Positions 38,799-49,415 of a DNA stretch of 64,000 nucleotides are shown here, one piece after another (within the stretch, counting starts at the first letter, position 1; each line of letters starts with the position of its first letter). The notes under the pieces are model-generated. The model worked only from the letters and a program-made list of their open reading frames with translations, did no database searches and was not told where the DNA came from. Position numbers and translations under genes: made by a program. Source of the stretch: Roseateles oligotrophus (lineage in GTDB: Bacteria; Pseudomonadota; Gammaproteobacteria; Burkholderiales; Burkholderiaceae_C); NCBI RefSeq assembly GCF_014204525.1, contig NZ_JACHLP010000001.1, forward strand, positions 620,001 to 684,000. The letters run 5' to 3'.

Positions 38799-39509
38799 TC
38801 ACACATGAACCAGCGTGCCCTCGTCCTCGCCCATCACCACGCGCTTGAGCGAGCCGGGCTTGAGGATGCTGAACACGCGGATCGGCAGCTTCTGGTCGCG
38901 GCACAGGGCAAAAGCCGTCGCGTCCAGCACCTGCAGATTCTTGGTGATCGCCTCATCGAAAGTGATGCGCGCGTAGCGCGTCGCGTTCGGATCCTTTTTC
39001 GGGTCCGCAGTGTAAACGCCATCGACCTTGGTCGCCTTCAAGACGATCTCGGCACCGATCTCGGCGCCGCGCAAGGCGGCCGCGGTGTCGGTGGTGAAGA
39101 AGGGGTTGCCGGTGCCGGCAGCGAAGACGACGACCTTGCCCTCTTCCAGATACTGCAAGGCCTTGGGGCGCACATAGGGCTCCACCACCTGCTCGATGCC
39201 GATGGCCGACATCACGCGCGCGGTGATGCCTTCCTGGCGCATGGTGTCGGCCAGGGCGAGGGAATTCATCACCGTGGCCAGCATGCCCATGTAATCGGCC
39301 GTGGCACGATCCATGCCGACCGAGCCGCCCGCCACGCCGCGGAAGATATTGCCGCCACCGATGACCACGGCCACCTCAACGCCGAGTTCGGTCACCTCTC
39401 TGATTTCTTGCACCATGCGCACGATGGTGGCGCGGTTGATGCCGAAGGCGTCGTCGCCCATCAGGGCTTCGCCGGAGAGTTTGAGCAGGATGCGTTTGAG
39501 CGCGGGCAT
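38799..39509 (-). CDS. pyrH: UMP kinase
   Basis: PyrH (236 aa) phosphorylates UMP to UDP and is the hexameric amino-acid-kinase type specific to bacteria. Key segments are [13 protein letters not shown] at the start, [31 protein letters not shown] and the ATP-binding loop [21 protein letters not shown]. The length is typical. It lies between tsf and frr, a nearly universal order. Confidence 0.98.
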   Translation of the reverse strand: MPALKRILLKLSGEALMGDDAFGINRATIVRMVQEIREVTELGVEVAVVIGGGNIFRGVAGGSVGMDRATADYMGMLATVMNSLALADTMRQEGITARVMSAIGIEQVVEPYVRPKALQYLEEGKVVVFAAGTGNPFFTTDTAAALRGAEIGAEIVLKATKVDGVYTADPKKDPNATRYARITFDEAITKNLQVLDATAFALCRDQKLPIRVFSILKPGSLKRVVMGEDEGTLVHV

Positions 39510-39609
39510 GGTTGACCTCTAAGTGCTGCGTGTTGCTGGATAAATTCTCTGAGCGCCGGCACCCGAATGCCCTGACCCTCGTAAGGTCGGCCGGTGCGGG
39601 CTCAAGTGT

Positions 39610-39636
39610 AAAGGGCGCCGAGAGGCGCCCTTTTTA
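39610..39636. terminator. Hairpin terminator between tsf and pyrH
   Basis: Stem GGGCGCC (39613-39619) with GGCGCCC (39624-39630), extended by A/T pairs. The T-tract is five Ts on the plus strand but only three on the minus strand, which is the direction of the genes here. It may be a partial terminator after tsf, leaving some read-through into pyrH. Confidence 0.6.
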
Positions 39637-39647
39637 TTACAAGAGGC

Positions 39648-40544
39648 TTAAGCCCCCTTGGCGGCGGCCACTTGCGCGGCCACTTCGGCAGCGAAGTCGT
39701 CCACCTTCTTCTCAATGCCTTCACCGACCACGTAGAGGGTGAAACCCTTCACGGTGGTGGCCTTGTCCTTCAGCATGGCGGCGACGGTTTGCTTGCCGTC
39801 GGCGGCCTTCACGAAGACCTGGTCCAGCAGCGAGACTTCCTTCAGGAACTTCTGCACCGAGCCTTCGACCATCTTGGCGACGATGTCGGCGGGCTTGCCG
39901 GACTCGGCGGCCTTCTCGGCAGCGATCTTGCGCTCCTTCTCGACCAGCTCGGCGGGCACATCGGCCGAGGACAGGGCGGCAGGCTTCATGGCGGCCACGT
40001 GCATGGCGACGTCCTTGGCGGCCACTTCGTCGCCGTCGAACTCAACCATCACACCGATACGGGTGCCGTGCAGATAAGAAGCCAGCTTGTTGCCGGCGGC
40101 ATAGCGCTGGAAGCGGCGGATGGTCATGTTCTCGCCGATCTTGCCGATCAGGCCCTTGCGAACATCTTCCACCGTCGGGCCGAAGCCTTCTTGCGACAGC
40201 GGCAGGGCCGACAGAGCGGCCACATCGGCGGGCGCTTCCGAAGCGATCAGGCCGGCGACGGCGTTGACGAAGGCCAGGAAGGCATCGTTCTTGGACACGA
40301 AGTCGGTTTCGCAGTTCACTTCCAGCAGGGCGCCGGCATTGCCGACCACGGCGGTGGCGACCACGCCTTCGGCGGTCACGCGCGAAGCGGCCTTGCCGGC
40401 CTTGTTGCCCAGCTTGACGCGCAGGATTTCTTCAGCGCGGCCCAGATCGCCCTCGGCCTCGGTCAGCGCCTTCTTGCACTCCATCATGGGAGCGTCGGTA
40501 CGAGCACGCAGCTCGGCCACCATGCTTGCGGTAATAACAGCCAT
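39648..40544 (-). CDS. tsf: Elongation factor Ts
   Basis: EF-Ts (298 aa) is the nucleotide exchange factor of EF-Tu. The start at 40544 follows CGGAGA and gives the normal N-terminus [27 protein letters not shown]. The EF-Tu contact motif is typically TDF, seen here in [10 protein letters not shown]. The core and the C-terminal coiled-coil and dimerisation module follow. Twenty-one extra in-frame residues upstream are not supported. It is downstream of rpsB, separated by a terminator-like hairpin. Confidence 0.98.
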   Translation of the reverse strand: MAVITASMVAELRARTDAPMMECKKALTEAEGDLGRAEEILRVKLGNKAGKAASRVTAEGVVATAVVGNAGALLEVNCETDFVSKNDAFLAFVNAVAGLIASEAPADVAALSALPLSQEGFGPTVEDVRKGLIGKIGENMTIRRFQRYAAGNKLASYLHGTRIGVMVEFDGDEVAAKDVAMHVAAMKPAALSSADVPAELVEKERKIAAEKAAESGKPADIVAKMVEGSVQKFLKEVSLLDQVFVKAADGKQTVAAMLKDKATTVKGFTLYVVGEGIEKKVDDFAAEVAAQVAAAKGA

Positions 40545-40614
40545 CTTGATTCTCCGGTTTCGGTGAGCCTCGCCCGCAGCACGGGGGCAAGACTCGTTGA
40601 TATCCATTCTTTTT

Positions 40615-40645
40615 AAAAAAAAGGGGCTGACACAGCCCCTTTTTT
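40615..40645 (-). terminator. Strong hairpin terminator or attenuator between rpsB and tsf
   Basis: Stem GGGGCTG (40623-40629) with CAGCCCC (40633-40639) and a 3-nt loop. It is flanked by eight A/T on one side and six on the other, so it terminates in both directions. In the gene direction it has a run of eight Us. Read-through here would set the S2:EF-Ts ratio. Confidence 0.85.
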
Positions 40646-40661
40646 CTCAGGCAAGCCGAAT

Positions 40662-41408
40662 TCAGGCGCCTTCGCTGACTTCCACGAACTCGTCGCCAGC
40701 GGGGGCTTGCGCCTGCACCACGTCGTTGCCGGCGTTGGCACGGCCTTCCAGCACGGCGTCGGCCACGGCGCGGGCGTACAGGGCCACAGCCTTGGCGGAG
40801 TCGTCGTTGCCGGGGATCACGTAATCGATGCCTTCGGGCGAGTGGTTGGTGTCAACCACGCCGATGACGGGGATGCCCAGCTTCTTGGCTTCGGCCACGG
40901 CGATCTTGTGGAAGCCCACGTCGATCACGAAGATGGCGTCGGGCAGGCCGCCCATGTCTTGAATGCCGCCGATGTCTTTTTCCAGCTTGGCCAGGTCACG
41001 CTGGAACATCAGCGCTTCCTTCTTGATGGCGGGCTGGGTGCCGGCCTCGACCTGGGCTTGCATGTCCTTCAGGTTCTTCAGCGAGGTCTTGACCGTCTTG
41101 AAGTTGGTCATCATGCCGCCCAACCAACGCTGGTCGACATAAGGCATGCCGGCGCGCTGGGCTTCCAGGGCCACGACTTCACGGGCTTGACGCTTGGTGC
41201 CGACCATCAGGATGGTGCCGCGCTTGGAAGCCAGGTTGCGGACGAACTTCATCGCCTCTTCGAAGGCGGGCACCGTCTTCTCGAGGTTGATGATGTGGAT
41301 CTTGTTGCGATGGCCGTAGATGTACGGGGCCATCTTGGGATGCCAGAAACGGGTTTGGTGACCAAAGTGGACGCCGGCTTCCAGCATCTCGCGCATAGTG
41401 ACGGACAT
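40662..41408 (-). CDS. rpsB: 30S ribosomal protein S2
   Basis: S2 (248 aa) is a large, late-assembling 30S protein. Diagnostic segments are [60 protein letters not shown] and the region [48 protein letters not shown]. The length is typical and the C-terminus is acidic. It is the first gene of the rpsB-tsf-pyrH-frr cluster and has its own promoter. Confidence 0.98.
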   Translation of the reverse strand: MSVTMREMLEAGVHFGHQTRFWHPKMAPYIYGHRNKIHIINLEKTVPAFEEAMKFVRNLASKRGTILMVGTKRQAREVVALEAQRAGMPYVDQRWLGGMMTNFKTVKTSLKNLKDMQAQVEAGTQPAIKKEALMFQRDLAKLEKDIGGIQDMGGLPDAIFVIDVGFHKIAVAEAKKLGIPVIGVVDTNHSPEGIDYVIPGNDDSAKAVALYARAVADAVLEGRANAGNDVVQAQAPAGDEFVEVSEGA

Positions 41409-41459
41409 TTCAAATACTCCGAAGGTTGTGTCTAAAATCCGGCCCGAATTGCTCTGCGA

Positions 41460-41487
41460 TACATACTTCTGCTTGACTCAGTGACAA
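41460..41487 (-). promoter_or_regulatory. Probable sigma-70 promoter of rpsB
   Basis: On the minus strand TTGTCA (41487-41482) and TATGTA (41465-41460) are separated by 16 bases, with five and four consensus matches. Transcription would start about 45 bases before the rpsB ATG, giving a short leader ending in GGAG. Confidence 0.45.
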
Positions 41488-41604
41488 GCTTGATCTGAAC
41501 AGCAGCAACACCTCTCGAATAGCCGGTTTGCGATTGATTTGCCGATCAAGACTTCAGCAAATTGCTTTCAGCCGCCGGCAAAACCCAAAGAGTATACACG
41601 ACCT

Positions 41605-41748
41605 ATGCCCCACGACCTGAGCGGCGCCGCCGAGCGCCTGCGAGAAGGCCTGTTGCGAGCCCTTCCCTGCCCTGATTGCCGCCGCGACCCAAGCGCCGCC
41701 CCACCCCCCACCCAAGGCCTCACGCCGCTCAGCAAGGCGGGAGGCTGA
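41605..41748 (+). CDS. Possible small protein (47 aa), unknown
   Basis: A short frame beginning MPHDLSGAAERLREGLLRAL, with a CPDC motif and a proline-rich second half. It ends two bases before the start of the FAD oxidoreductase. A TATACA sequence lies six bases before its ATG and no Shine-Dalgarno sequence is visible, which would fit a leaderless message, but no -35 element is seen. The two-base spacing to the next gene hints at a leader peptide or coupled ORF. I do not recognise it and it may be spurious. Confidence 0.25.
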   Translation: MPHDLSGAAERLREGLLRALPCPDCRRDPSAAPPPTQGLTPLSKAGG

Positions 41749-41750
41749 GC

Positions 41751-43079
41751 ATGCACATCGCCATCATCGGCGCCGGCATTGCCGGCGTCACGACCGCTTT
41801 TGAGCTGGCCGCCGACGGACATCAAGTCACCGTCTTCGACCGCTGCGGCAGCGTGGCCGCCGAGGGCAGCTTTGCCAACACCGGCATCGTCGCGCCCGCC
41901 CTGCGCCTGCCCTGGGTGGCGCCCGGCTGGCCCAGCCTGAGCGCGGGCCGCGACATCGGCTGGCAACTCAAGCGCCGCCGCGCCGCCAAAGACAAGACCG
42001 CTGCCGCCGCCCAGCAAAACCTGCTCAAGCTGGCCCAGTTCAGCCTGGAACGCCTGCAAACCCTGCGCCGGACCCTGCAACTGGATTACGAGCGCAGCCA
42101 GGGCCAGTTGGTACTGCTGCGCACGGCACGCGAGCTCAAGCAGATTCAGCCCGGCCTGGACCTGCTGGAGCAGTTCGGCGCCCGCCCACAAGTACTGGAT
42201 GCCCAGCAATGCGCCGCCCTGGAGCCCGGCCTCAATCGAGAGCAAGCCCTGCAGGCCGGCATCCACCTGCCGCAAGCCGAGGTCGGCAACTGCCGCCAGT
42301 TCGCCCACCTGCTGCGCCTGGAGGCTCAGCGCCTGGGCGCGCAGTTCCGCTTCCACACCACGGTGCGCAACATCACGCCCGGCAAGCAGGTCGGCCTGGT
42401 GCATGAGTACACACCGCCTGCCGAACCGCCCGGCCCCATCTCACGCTCGGGCGAAAGCCTGGACAGGCGCGAAGCCGGCGACACCCACCCCGCAAGACCC
42501 GACCCGCAGCAAGACAACTTCGATGCCGTCGTAGTTTGCGCCGGCACGGGGGCGGCCGAGCTGCTGGCGCCGCTGGGCCTGAAGCTGGCCACGACCCGGC
42601 TGCACGCCTGCTCCATCACCGCCGCCCTGCGCCAGTTGGAAGCCCACCCGCATCTGGGCCCACAAGCCGCCCTGCTGGACCAGCAAAGCGGTGTCAGCAT
42701 CAGCCGTCTGGGCCAAAGAGTGCGGCTGAGCCTGAGCGGCAAGTTCAGCGGCGAGATCGAGGACGGCCGAGGCCAGCTCAAACCCGCCACCACCGCCCTG
42801 CTGCACAAGGTCTTGAACGACTGGTTTCCGGGCTCCATGCAATCGGGCCAGGCCCTGCAATGGAGCGGCAGCCAAGCCCATCTGGCCGATGAACTGCCCG
42901 TGCTGGGCGATAGCGGGCGCAGCGGCATCTGGCTCAATCTGACCCAGGAGTCCTCGGCCCTGGCCGGCTGGACCCTGGCCTGCGGCGCCGCCGCCGTGCT
43001 GCGCAGCCAGATCGGCGGCCAGCAAGCGGGCGGCGACATCCCGGACATCAGCGGCCTGGAGATCTCACGCCTGGGCTAA
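41751..43079 (+). CDS. FAD-dependent amino acid oxidoreductase (DadA-like)
   Basis: A 442-aa flavoenzyme of the DAO/DadA family. The dinucleotide-binding motif HIAIIGAGIAGVTTAFELAADGHQVTVFD is at the extreme N-terminus, so the ATG at 41751 (preceded by GGGAGG) is the correct start. The next conserved segment is SFANTGIVAPALRLPWVAPGWP, as in D-amino acid dehydrogenase. The C-terminal part has VLGDSGRSGIWLNLTQESSALAGWTLACGAA. Roughly 100 residues in the middle (about 215-270) are proline-rich and unusual. The substrate is likely a D-amino acid or other amine; that is inference. It precedes the NAD(P)HX repair gene on the same strand. Confidence 0.85.
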   Translation: MHIAIIGAGIAGVTTAFELAADGHQVTVFDRCGSVAAEGSFANTGIVAPALRLPWVAPGWPSLSAGRDIGWQLKRRRAAKDKTAAAAQQNLLKLAQFSLERLQTLRRTLQLDYERSQGQLVLLRTARELKQIQPGLDLLEQFGARPQVLDAQQCAALEPGLNREQALQAGIHLPQAEVGNCRQFAHLLRLEAQRLGAQFRFHTTVRNITPGKQVGLVHEYTPPAEPPGPISRSGESLDRREAGDTHPARPDPQQDNFDAVVVCAGTGAAELLAPLGLKLATTRLHACSITAALRQLEAHPHLGPQAALLDQQSGVSISRLGQRVRLSLSGKFSGEIEDGRGQLKPATTALLHKVLNDWFPGSMQSGQALQWSGSQAHLADELPVLGDSGRSGIWLNLTQESSALAGWTLACGAAAVLRSQIGGQQAGGDIPDISGLEISRLG

Positions 43080-43115
43080 GCTCAGCCATCCACTCACCCC
43101 AGCCAAGCCCTCCCC

Positions 43116-44630
43116 GTGATCAAGCTCAGCCCACCCCAGCGCACATGGCCGCTTTATCGCGTGACGAGCAGCCGGGCCATCGAGGCCCAGGCCTTGCAAG
43201 CCCTGCCCGCCATGCAGCTGATGGAGCGCGCGGGCTTGAGCGTGGCCAAGCTGGCCCTGGCCTTGCAGGCCGACGCAGAGCGGGCGATCTGGGTCGTCTG
43301 CGGCCCCGGCAATAACGGCGGCGACGGCCTGGTGGCGGCCCGCCTGCTGCACGCCCTGGGCCGCAAAGTAACGGTGAGTCTGATCGGCTCAAAAACCACC
43401 GGCCCGGCCGATGCCCGCCAGGCCTTGCGGGCCGCGCAAGCCGCCGGGCTCAGCATCCGCGAGGATCTGAGCCCGCCCGAGCACGCCGGCCTCGTCATCG
43501 ACGGCCTGCTGGGCCTGGGCGCCAGCCCGCGCCGTGGCCCCGGCGAGTTAGACGGCGCCATCGCCCTGCTGAACCGACTCAGCACACCCAAGCTGGCCAT
43601 CGACCTGCCCAGCGGGCTCTCGGGCGACAACGGCTGCGCCAGCGGCGCGGCCGTGCTGCAGGCGCAGCACACGCTCTGCCTGCTGAACCTCAAGCCCGGC
43701 CTGTTCACCGGCCAGGGGCGCGCCCTGTGCGGCGAGCTTTGGTTCGATGATCTGGGCCTCACGCCCAGCCAGATGGCCGATGCGCATTGGCTGGGCCAGG
43801 ACTGCCTGCAAGCCTGGTTGCACGCCGGCCCGGCCACGGCCCACAAGGGCAGCCAGGGCGATGTGCTGGTGCTAGGTGGCTCACCCGGCATGCGGGGCGC
43901 CGCCCGCCTGGCCGGCCGCGCCGCGCTGGCCGCGGGCGCGGGCCGGGTTTATCTGAGCTTTTTGAACACATCGGCCGAGTCAGCCGAAGACGCCGATGCC
44001 CAACGCCCCGAGCTGATGCTCATGCCCAGGCAGCGCCTGCAATACAGCGCGGGCTGGCAGGGCCTGACCGTGGTGGCCGGCTGCGGCGGCGGCAGCGCCA
44101 TTGCCCCGGAGCTGGCGGCCCTGCTACAGCACAGCGAGCGCCTGCTGCTGGATGCCGACGCGCTCAACAGCCTGAGCCTGAGCCCCAATCTGCAAGAGGC
44201 CTTGCGCCAGCGCGCCGCGCGCGGCCTGCCCACGCTGCTAACGCCCCACCCACTGGAAGCCGCGCGCCTGCTGAGCTGCAGCACGGCCGAGGTGCAGGCC
44301 GATCGCTTGAACGCCGCCCAAGCCCTGGCCGATCGCTTTGACTGTTATGCGCTGCTGAAAGGCTCGGGCAGCCTGATTGCCGCGGCCCGCAGCGGCGAGC
44401 TGCTGATCAATAGCAGCGGCAACGCCGCCCTGGCCACGGCCGGCACCGGCGATGTCCTGGCAGGCTGGTTGGGCGGGCTCTGGGCCCAAGCCCCCAAGCA
44501 AGACCCGCAAGCGATCGCCGCAGCGGCCGTGTACTGGCACGGACGGGCGGCCGAAGGCCTGCGCGCCGGGCCGCTGCGCGCCGCCGATCTGATCGAGCGC
44601 ATGCACGCGCTGAGGCTGGGCAAGCCTTAA
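43116..44630 (+). CDS. nnr: Bifunctional NAD(P)HX epimerase / ADP-dependent NAD(P)HX dehydratase
   Basis: A 504-aa metabolite-repair enzyme that restores damaged NAD(P)H hydrates. The N-terminal YjeF_N epimerase domain (about 15-215) shows MQLMERAG, VCGPGNNGGDGLVAARLL and DLPSGLSGD. The C-terminal ribokinase-like dehydratase domain (about 230-500) shows KGSQGDVLVLGGSPGMRGAA, LLLDADALNSL, LTPHPLEAARLL and NAALATAGTGDVLAG. The start is a GTG at 43116. Its stop codon overlaps the convergent rnr stop codon within one TTAA. Confidence 0.95.
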   Translation: MIKLSPPQRTWPLYRVTSSRAIEAQALQALPAMQLMERAGLSVAKLALALQADAERAIWVVCGPGNNGGDGLVAARLLHALGRKVTVSLIGSKTTGPADARQALRAAQAAGLSIREDLSPPEHAGLVIDGLLGLGASPRRGPGELDGAIALLNRLSTPKLAIDLPSGLSGDNGCASGAAVLQAQHTLCLLNLKPGLFTGQGRALCGELWFDDLGLTPSQMADAHWLGQDCLQAWLHAGPATAHKGSQGDVLVLGGSPGMRGAARLAGRAALAAGAGRVYLSFLNTSAESAEDADAQRPELMLMPRQRLQYSAGWQGLTVVAGCGGGSAIAPELAALLQHSERLLLDADALNSLSLSPNLQEALRQRAARGLPTLLTPHPLEAARLLSCSTAEVQADRLNAAQALADRFDCYALLKGSGSLIAAARSGELLINSSGNAALATAGTGDVLAGWLGGLWAQAPKQDPQAIAAAAVYWHGRAAEGLRAGPLRAADLIERMHALRLGKP

Positions 44631-46801
44631 CGCTTCTTGCCCGTCGCTTTGGGGGCGGCCTTGCCGCGCGCAGCCTGGCGCGCAGCCTTGACCGGATGGG
44701 CAGTTGGCGCCGCCGACTTGGTAGAGCGGCGCGCCGGCTTGCCGGCCTTTTTGCCCGCACTCTTCTTCACCTCACGGTCCTGGCGCCGCAAGTCCTCCAG
44801 CGCCTCCACCGGCGTCGGCGCCGCGCGGCCAGCGGCAGGCAGCCCTGCCTTGTCACGCTGAGCGCGGGCGATCAGCCTGGCCTCTTCGCTGTCCTGCACC
44901 AGGCGGAAATCGATCTTGCGCGCGTCCAGATCAACCCGGCTGACCTGCACCTGCACCTTGGCGCCGGTGGCATAGCGTATGCCGGTGCGCTCGCCGCGCA
45001 GCTCCTGGCGCACCTCGTCGAACTTGAAGTACTCGCCGCCCAGCTCGGTGATGTGAATCAAGCCCTCGACGAAGAGCGCATCCAGCTGCACGAACAGGCC
45101 GAAGCTGGTCACGGCGCTGACGGTGCCGGCGAATTCCTCGCCCAGATGCTCGCGCATGTATCGGCATTTGAGCCAGGCCTCGACATCGCGCGAGGCCTCG
45201 TCGGCGCGCCGCTCGTTGGCGCTGCAATGCGCGCCGACGACCTCCCAGCGCTCCAGCTCGGTGCTGGCCTTGGCCGGATCGATGGGCTGGGCGCGGCCCG
45301 GCCGCTTGGCCGGCATGGGCACGGCCATCTTGCCGGCGTCCAGGTGGTAGCGCTTATTGGACAGCAAGGCCTTGATGACCCGGTGCACCAGCAGATCGGG
45401 ATAGCGCCGGATCGGGCTGGTGAAGTGGGTATAGGCCTCGTAGGACAGGCCAAAGTGCCCCGCATTGGCCGAGGTGTAGACCGCCTGCTGCATGGAGCGC
45501 AAAAGCATGGCGTGGATCTGCGTCGCGTCGACGCGCTCCTTGGTCGCCGCGGCGATGGCCTGGAACTCCTGGGGCTTGGGATTGTCGCTGATGGACAGCC
45601 CCAGGCCCAGGGCGCGCAGATAGGCTTGCAAGGCCACGCGCTTCTCGGGCGTCGGGCCCTCGTGCACACGGAATAACGAGCCATGCTTGGCGTCGGCAAT
45701 GAAGTCGGCCGCACAGACATTGGCGGCCAGCATGGCCTCCTCGATCAGTCTGTGTGCCTCATTACGTGTGCGGGGCACGATCTTCTCGATACGACCGTTG
45801 TCATCGCACACGATTTGCGTCTCGGTGGTGTCGAAGTCGATGGCGCCGCGCCGGCCACGCTCGGCCAGCAGGGCGCGGTAGACCTCGTGCAGATGCAGCA
45901 GATGCGGCACCAACTCGCGCCGCTTGGCGGCCTCGGGCCCATGGGTATTGCCCAGGATGGCCGCCACCTCGTTGTAGGTAAAACGGGCGTGCGAGCAGAT
46001 CACCGCCGGGTAGAACTGGTAGGCCTGCACCTCGCCCGTTTCACTCACCAACATATCGCAGACCATGGACAGGCGGTCTTCGTAGGGGTTGAGCGAGCAC
46101 AGGCCGTTGGAGAGCTTCTCCGGCAGCATGGGAATGACGCGACGCGGGAAGTAGACCGAGGTGGCGCGCTCGTAGGCATCGGCATCCAGCGGGTCGCCGG
46201 GCTTGACGTAGTGGCTCACATCGGCAATCGCCACCAGCAGGCGCCAGCCATTGAAGGCGGTCTTGCCCCGGCCCTGCTTGTGCGGCTCGCAGTAGACCGC
46301 GTCATCGAAGTCGCGCGCGTCCTCACCGTCGATGGTGACCAGGGGCACATCGCGCAGATCGATGCGACCCTTCAGGTCCACCGCCCGCAGCTTCTCGGGC
46401 AGCTTGGCGGCCTGGGCCAGGGTCTCGGCGCTGAAGCGATGCGGCACATCGTATTTGCGCACCGCGATCTCGATTTCCATGCCGGGGTCGTCGATCTCGC
46501 CCAGCACCTCGACCACCCGGCCCACGGGCTGGGAGTACAGCGAGGGCGGCTCGATCAACTCCACCGCGACCACCTGGCCGGCGGTGGCATTGGCCGTGCC
46601 GTTCTTGGGAATCAGGATATCCTGGCCCATGCGCTTGTCTTCCGGCGCCACCAGCCAGACACCGGACTCCAGCAGCAGACGCCCGATGATGGGTTTTTTC
46701 TTGCGCTCCAGAATTTCCAGCACCCGCCCTTCGGGCCGGCCGCGCTTGTCATAACGTGTGATCCGCACGCGCAGACGGTCGCCGTGCATGACGGCATGCA
46801 T
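44627..46801 (-). CDS. rnr: Ribonuclease R (3'-5' exoribonuclease), 5' end uncertain
   Basis: RNase R degrades structured RNA in the 3'-5' direction. From the ATG at 46801 the protein has 724 aa. The RNB catalytic domain has VTIDGEDARDFDDAVYCE (metal-binding aspartates) and FTSPIRRYPDLLVHR. An S1 domain follows (FAGTVSAVTSFGLFVQLDALFVEGLIHI), then a lysine/alanine-rich tail. Upstream of the ATG the same frame stays open to 46978 and reads as cold-shock-domain sequence (GTLQGHRDGHGFLLPDAG), but it has no ATG, GTG or TTG. The true start is therefore probably a rare codon such as ATC near 46951-46954. The usual N-terminal helix-turn-helix is absent. Confidence 0.9.
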   Translation of the reverse strand: MHAVMHGDRLRVRITRYDKRGRPEGRVLEILERKKKPIIGRLLLESGVWLVAPEDKRMGQDILIPKNGTANATAGQVVAVELIEPPSLYSQPVGRVVEVLGEIDDPGMEIEIAVRKYDVPHRFSAETLAQAAKLPEKLRAVDLKGRIDLRDVPLVTIDGEDARDFDDAVYCEPHKQGRGKTAFNGWRLLVAIADVSHYVKPGDPLDADAYERATSVYFPRRVIPMLPEKLSNGLCSLNPYEDRLSMVCDMLVSETGEVQAYQFYPAVICSHARFTYNEVAAILGNTHGPEAAKRRELVPHLLHLHEVYRALLAERGRRGAIDFDTTETQIVCDDNGRIEKIVPRTRNEAHRLIEEAMLAANVCAADFIADAKHGSLFRVHEGPTPEKRVALQAYLRALGLGLSISDNPKPQEFQAIAAATKERVDATQIHAMLLRSMQQAVYTSANAGHFGLSYEAYTHFTSPIRRYPDLLVHRVIKALLSNKRYHLDAGKMAVPMPAKRPGRAQPIDPAKASTELERWEVVGAHCSANERRADEASRDVEAWLKCRYMREHLGEEFAGTVSAVTSFGLFVQLDALFVEGLIHITELGGEYFKFDEVRQELRGERTGIRYATGAKVQVQVSRVDLDARKIDFRLVQDSEEARLIARAQRDKAGLPAAGRAAPTPVEALEDLRRQDREVKKSAGKKAGKPARRSTKSAAPTAHPVKAARQAARGKAAPKATGKKR

Positions 46802-46929
46802 CTCCTGCGGCGCCAGATAAATATCTTGCGCGCCCGCATCGGGCAGCAGAAAACCATGGCCGTCGCGATGACCTTGCAGAGTGCCATCGACCTCGCTGAG
46901 CAGCGCAGGACCTGTTTGCGGCGAATCGC

Positions 46930-46959
46930 TTGCGTTATAAAAGTTTTTGATGATAGAAT
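46930..46959 (+). promoter_or_regulatory. Probable sigma-70 promoter of tRNA-Leu
   Basis: TTGCGT (46930-46935) and TAGAAT (46954-46959) are separated by 18 bases on the plus strand. Transcription would start near 46967, about 47 bases before the tRNA. The promoter overlaps the apparent 5' coding end of the divergent rnr gene. Confidence 0.5.
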
Positions 46960-47013
46960 CCTTCTCTTTCCTGAAACGTCAAAACAAATTCATTAGAACT
47001 TGTTTTGAACCTT

Positions 47014-47098
<85 letters not shown>

Positions 47099-47105
47099 AA
47101 TATAG

Positions 47106-47141
47106 AAGGCTAGCACGCAAGTGCTGGCCTTTTCTTTTTTT
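47106..47141 (+). terminator. Intrinsic terminator of tRNA-Leu
   Basis: Stem AAGGCTAGCAC pairs with GTGCTGGCCTT around a GCAA tetraloop (one G-T wobble), followed by TTCTTTTTTT. It begins 8 bp after the CCA end. Confidence 0.88.
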
Positions 47142-47282
47142 GCCCAGGAAGCAAGGTCCAGTGGACCTTGCGGGAGGACGAGAAAGGCGTCCGCATGCTT
47201 GCGGCGCCGGGGTCGCGAAACGTGACCGAGTCCTCTCCTGGGCACCAAATACAGAAGGCTAGCACGCAAGTGCTGGCCTTTT
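47142..47282 (+). pseudogene. Partial duplication of the tRNA-Leu 3' half plus terminator
   Basis: Bases 47227-47282 repeat 47078-47133 with one mismatch in 56. They carry the T-arm 3' strand, the acceptor 3' strand, CCA and the terminator, 149 bp downstream of the original. A GCCCAGG at 47142-47148 matches the tRNA 5' acceptor strand. Between them the anticodon region is replaced by unrelated sequence, including a palindrome GCAAGGTCCA-G-TGGACCTTGC (47151-47171). No tRNA fold is possible, so this is a decayed or chimeric copy. The rest of the 367-bp gap to the next gene (47283-47465) holds nothing I recognise. Confidence 0.75.
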
Positions 47283-47465
47283 TCTTTTGCGCATCTGTTT
47301 TCGGGTCTGCCGACATGCGGCCATTTTGCTTCGCGCCCAAGGCCTCGCCGGGGCGAAAAGGCCGGTGCAGTGCAAATTTTCTTTGCCCGCCCACACAAAA
47401 CAACAAGCCGACAACACTTGCGTGCGGTCGGCCTGGCTTGCATTGCTGGCGTCAAACGCCGACGC

Positions 47466-47987
47466 TCAAACGACGAACTTCTTGGCCAGCGCGTCCGGCC
47501 GCATATCGTCGTACTCCTCGAAGGGCTGATGAATCCAGGGGCTGGTATCCAGCATCTCGACGTAGTAGTCCGGCGTGTAGCTGGACACACCCTTGGTCCA
47601 GATCACGGCCGAACGCAGCTCGCTGATCGAAGGCATGCCACGCAGGCGCTCGACCACGGCCTTCAGCGTCACGCCGGAATCGGCCAGATCGTCGACCAGC
47701 AACACGCGACCGGCCAACTCGCCCTTGGGCATGGTGATGTATTTGGCGATGTCCAGGCGGCCCTGGATGGTGCCGGCCTCGGCGCGGTAGGAGCTGGTGG
47801 ACATGATGCCCAGCGGCTTGTCAAACACGCGTGACAGCACGTCACCCGGGCGCATGCCGCCACGTGCCAGGCAAAGAATCTGGTCAAACTCCCAGCCCGA
47901 GGCATGGATCTTCAGCGCCAAGCGCTCGGTGAGCATGTGATACTCATCCCAGGACACGTACAAGTGCTTGCCGTCGTCGGTCAACAT
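47466..47987 (-). CDS. Phosphoribosyltransferase (hypoxanthine/xanthine type)
   Basis: A 173-aa type I phosphoribosyltransferase that probably makes a purine nucleotide from a free base and PRPP. The PRPP-binding loop VLLVDDLADSGVTLKAVVE is at about 90-108 and the pyrophosphate loop region LCLARGGMRPGDVLSR is at about 38-53. The start at 47987 follows AGGAG and gives the family N-terminus; 18 additional in-frame residues upstream are unsupported. It lies downstream of purA, an adenylate synthesis gene, which supports a purine role. Base specificity cannot be decided from sequence alone. Confidence 0.88.
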   Translation of the reverse strand: MLTDDGKHLYVSWDEYHMLTERLALKIHASGWEFDQILCLARGGMRPGDVLSRVFDKPLGIMSTSSYRAEAGTIQGRLDIAKYITMPKGELAGRVLLVDDLADSGVTLKAVVERLRGMPSISELRSAVIWTKGVSSYTPDYYVEMLDTSPWIHQPFEEYDDMRPDALAKKFVV

Positions 47988-48021
47988 GATGGGAAACTCC
48001 TGTAAATCTGATGAATGCGGA

Positions 48022-49395
<1,374 letters not shown>

Positions 49396-49415
49396 TCAGG
49401 GCAGCTCGCACGCCT

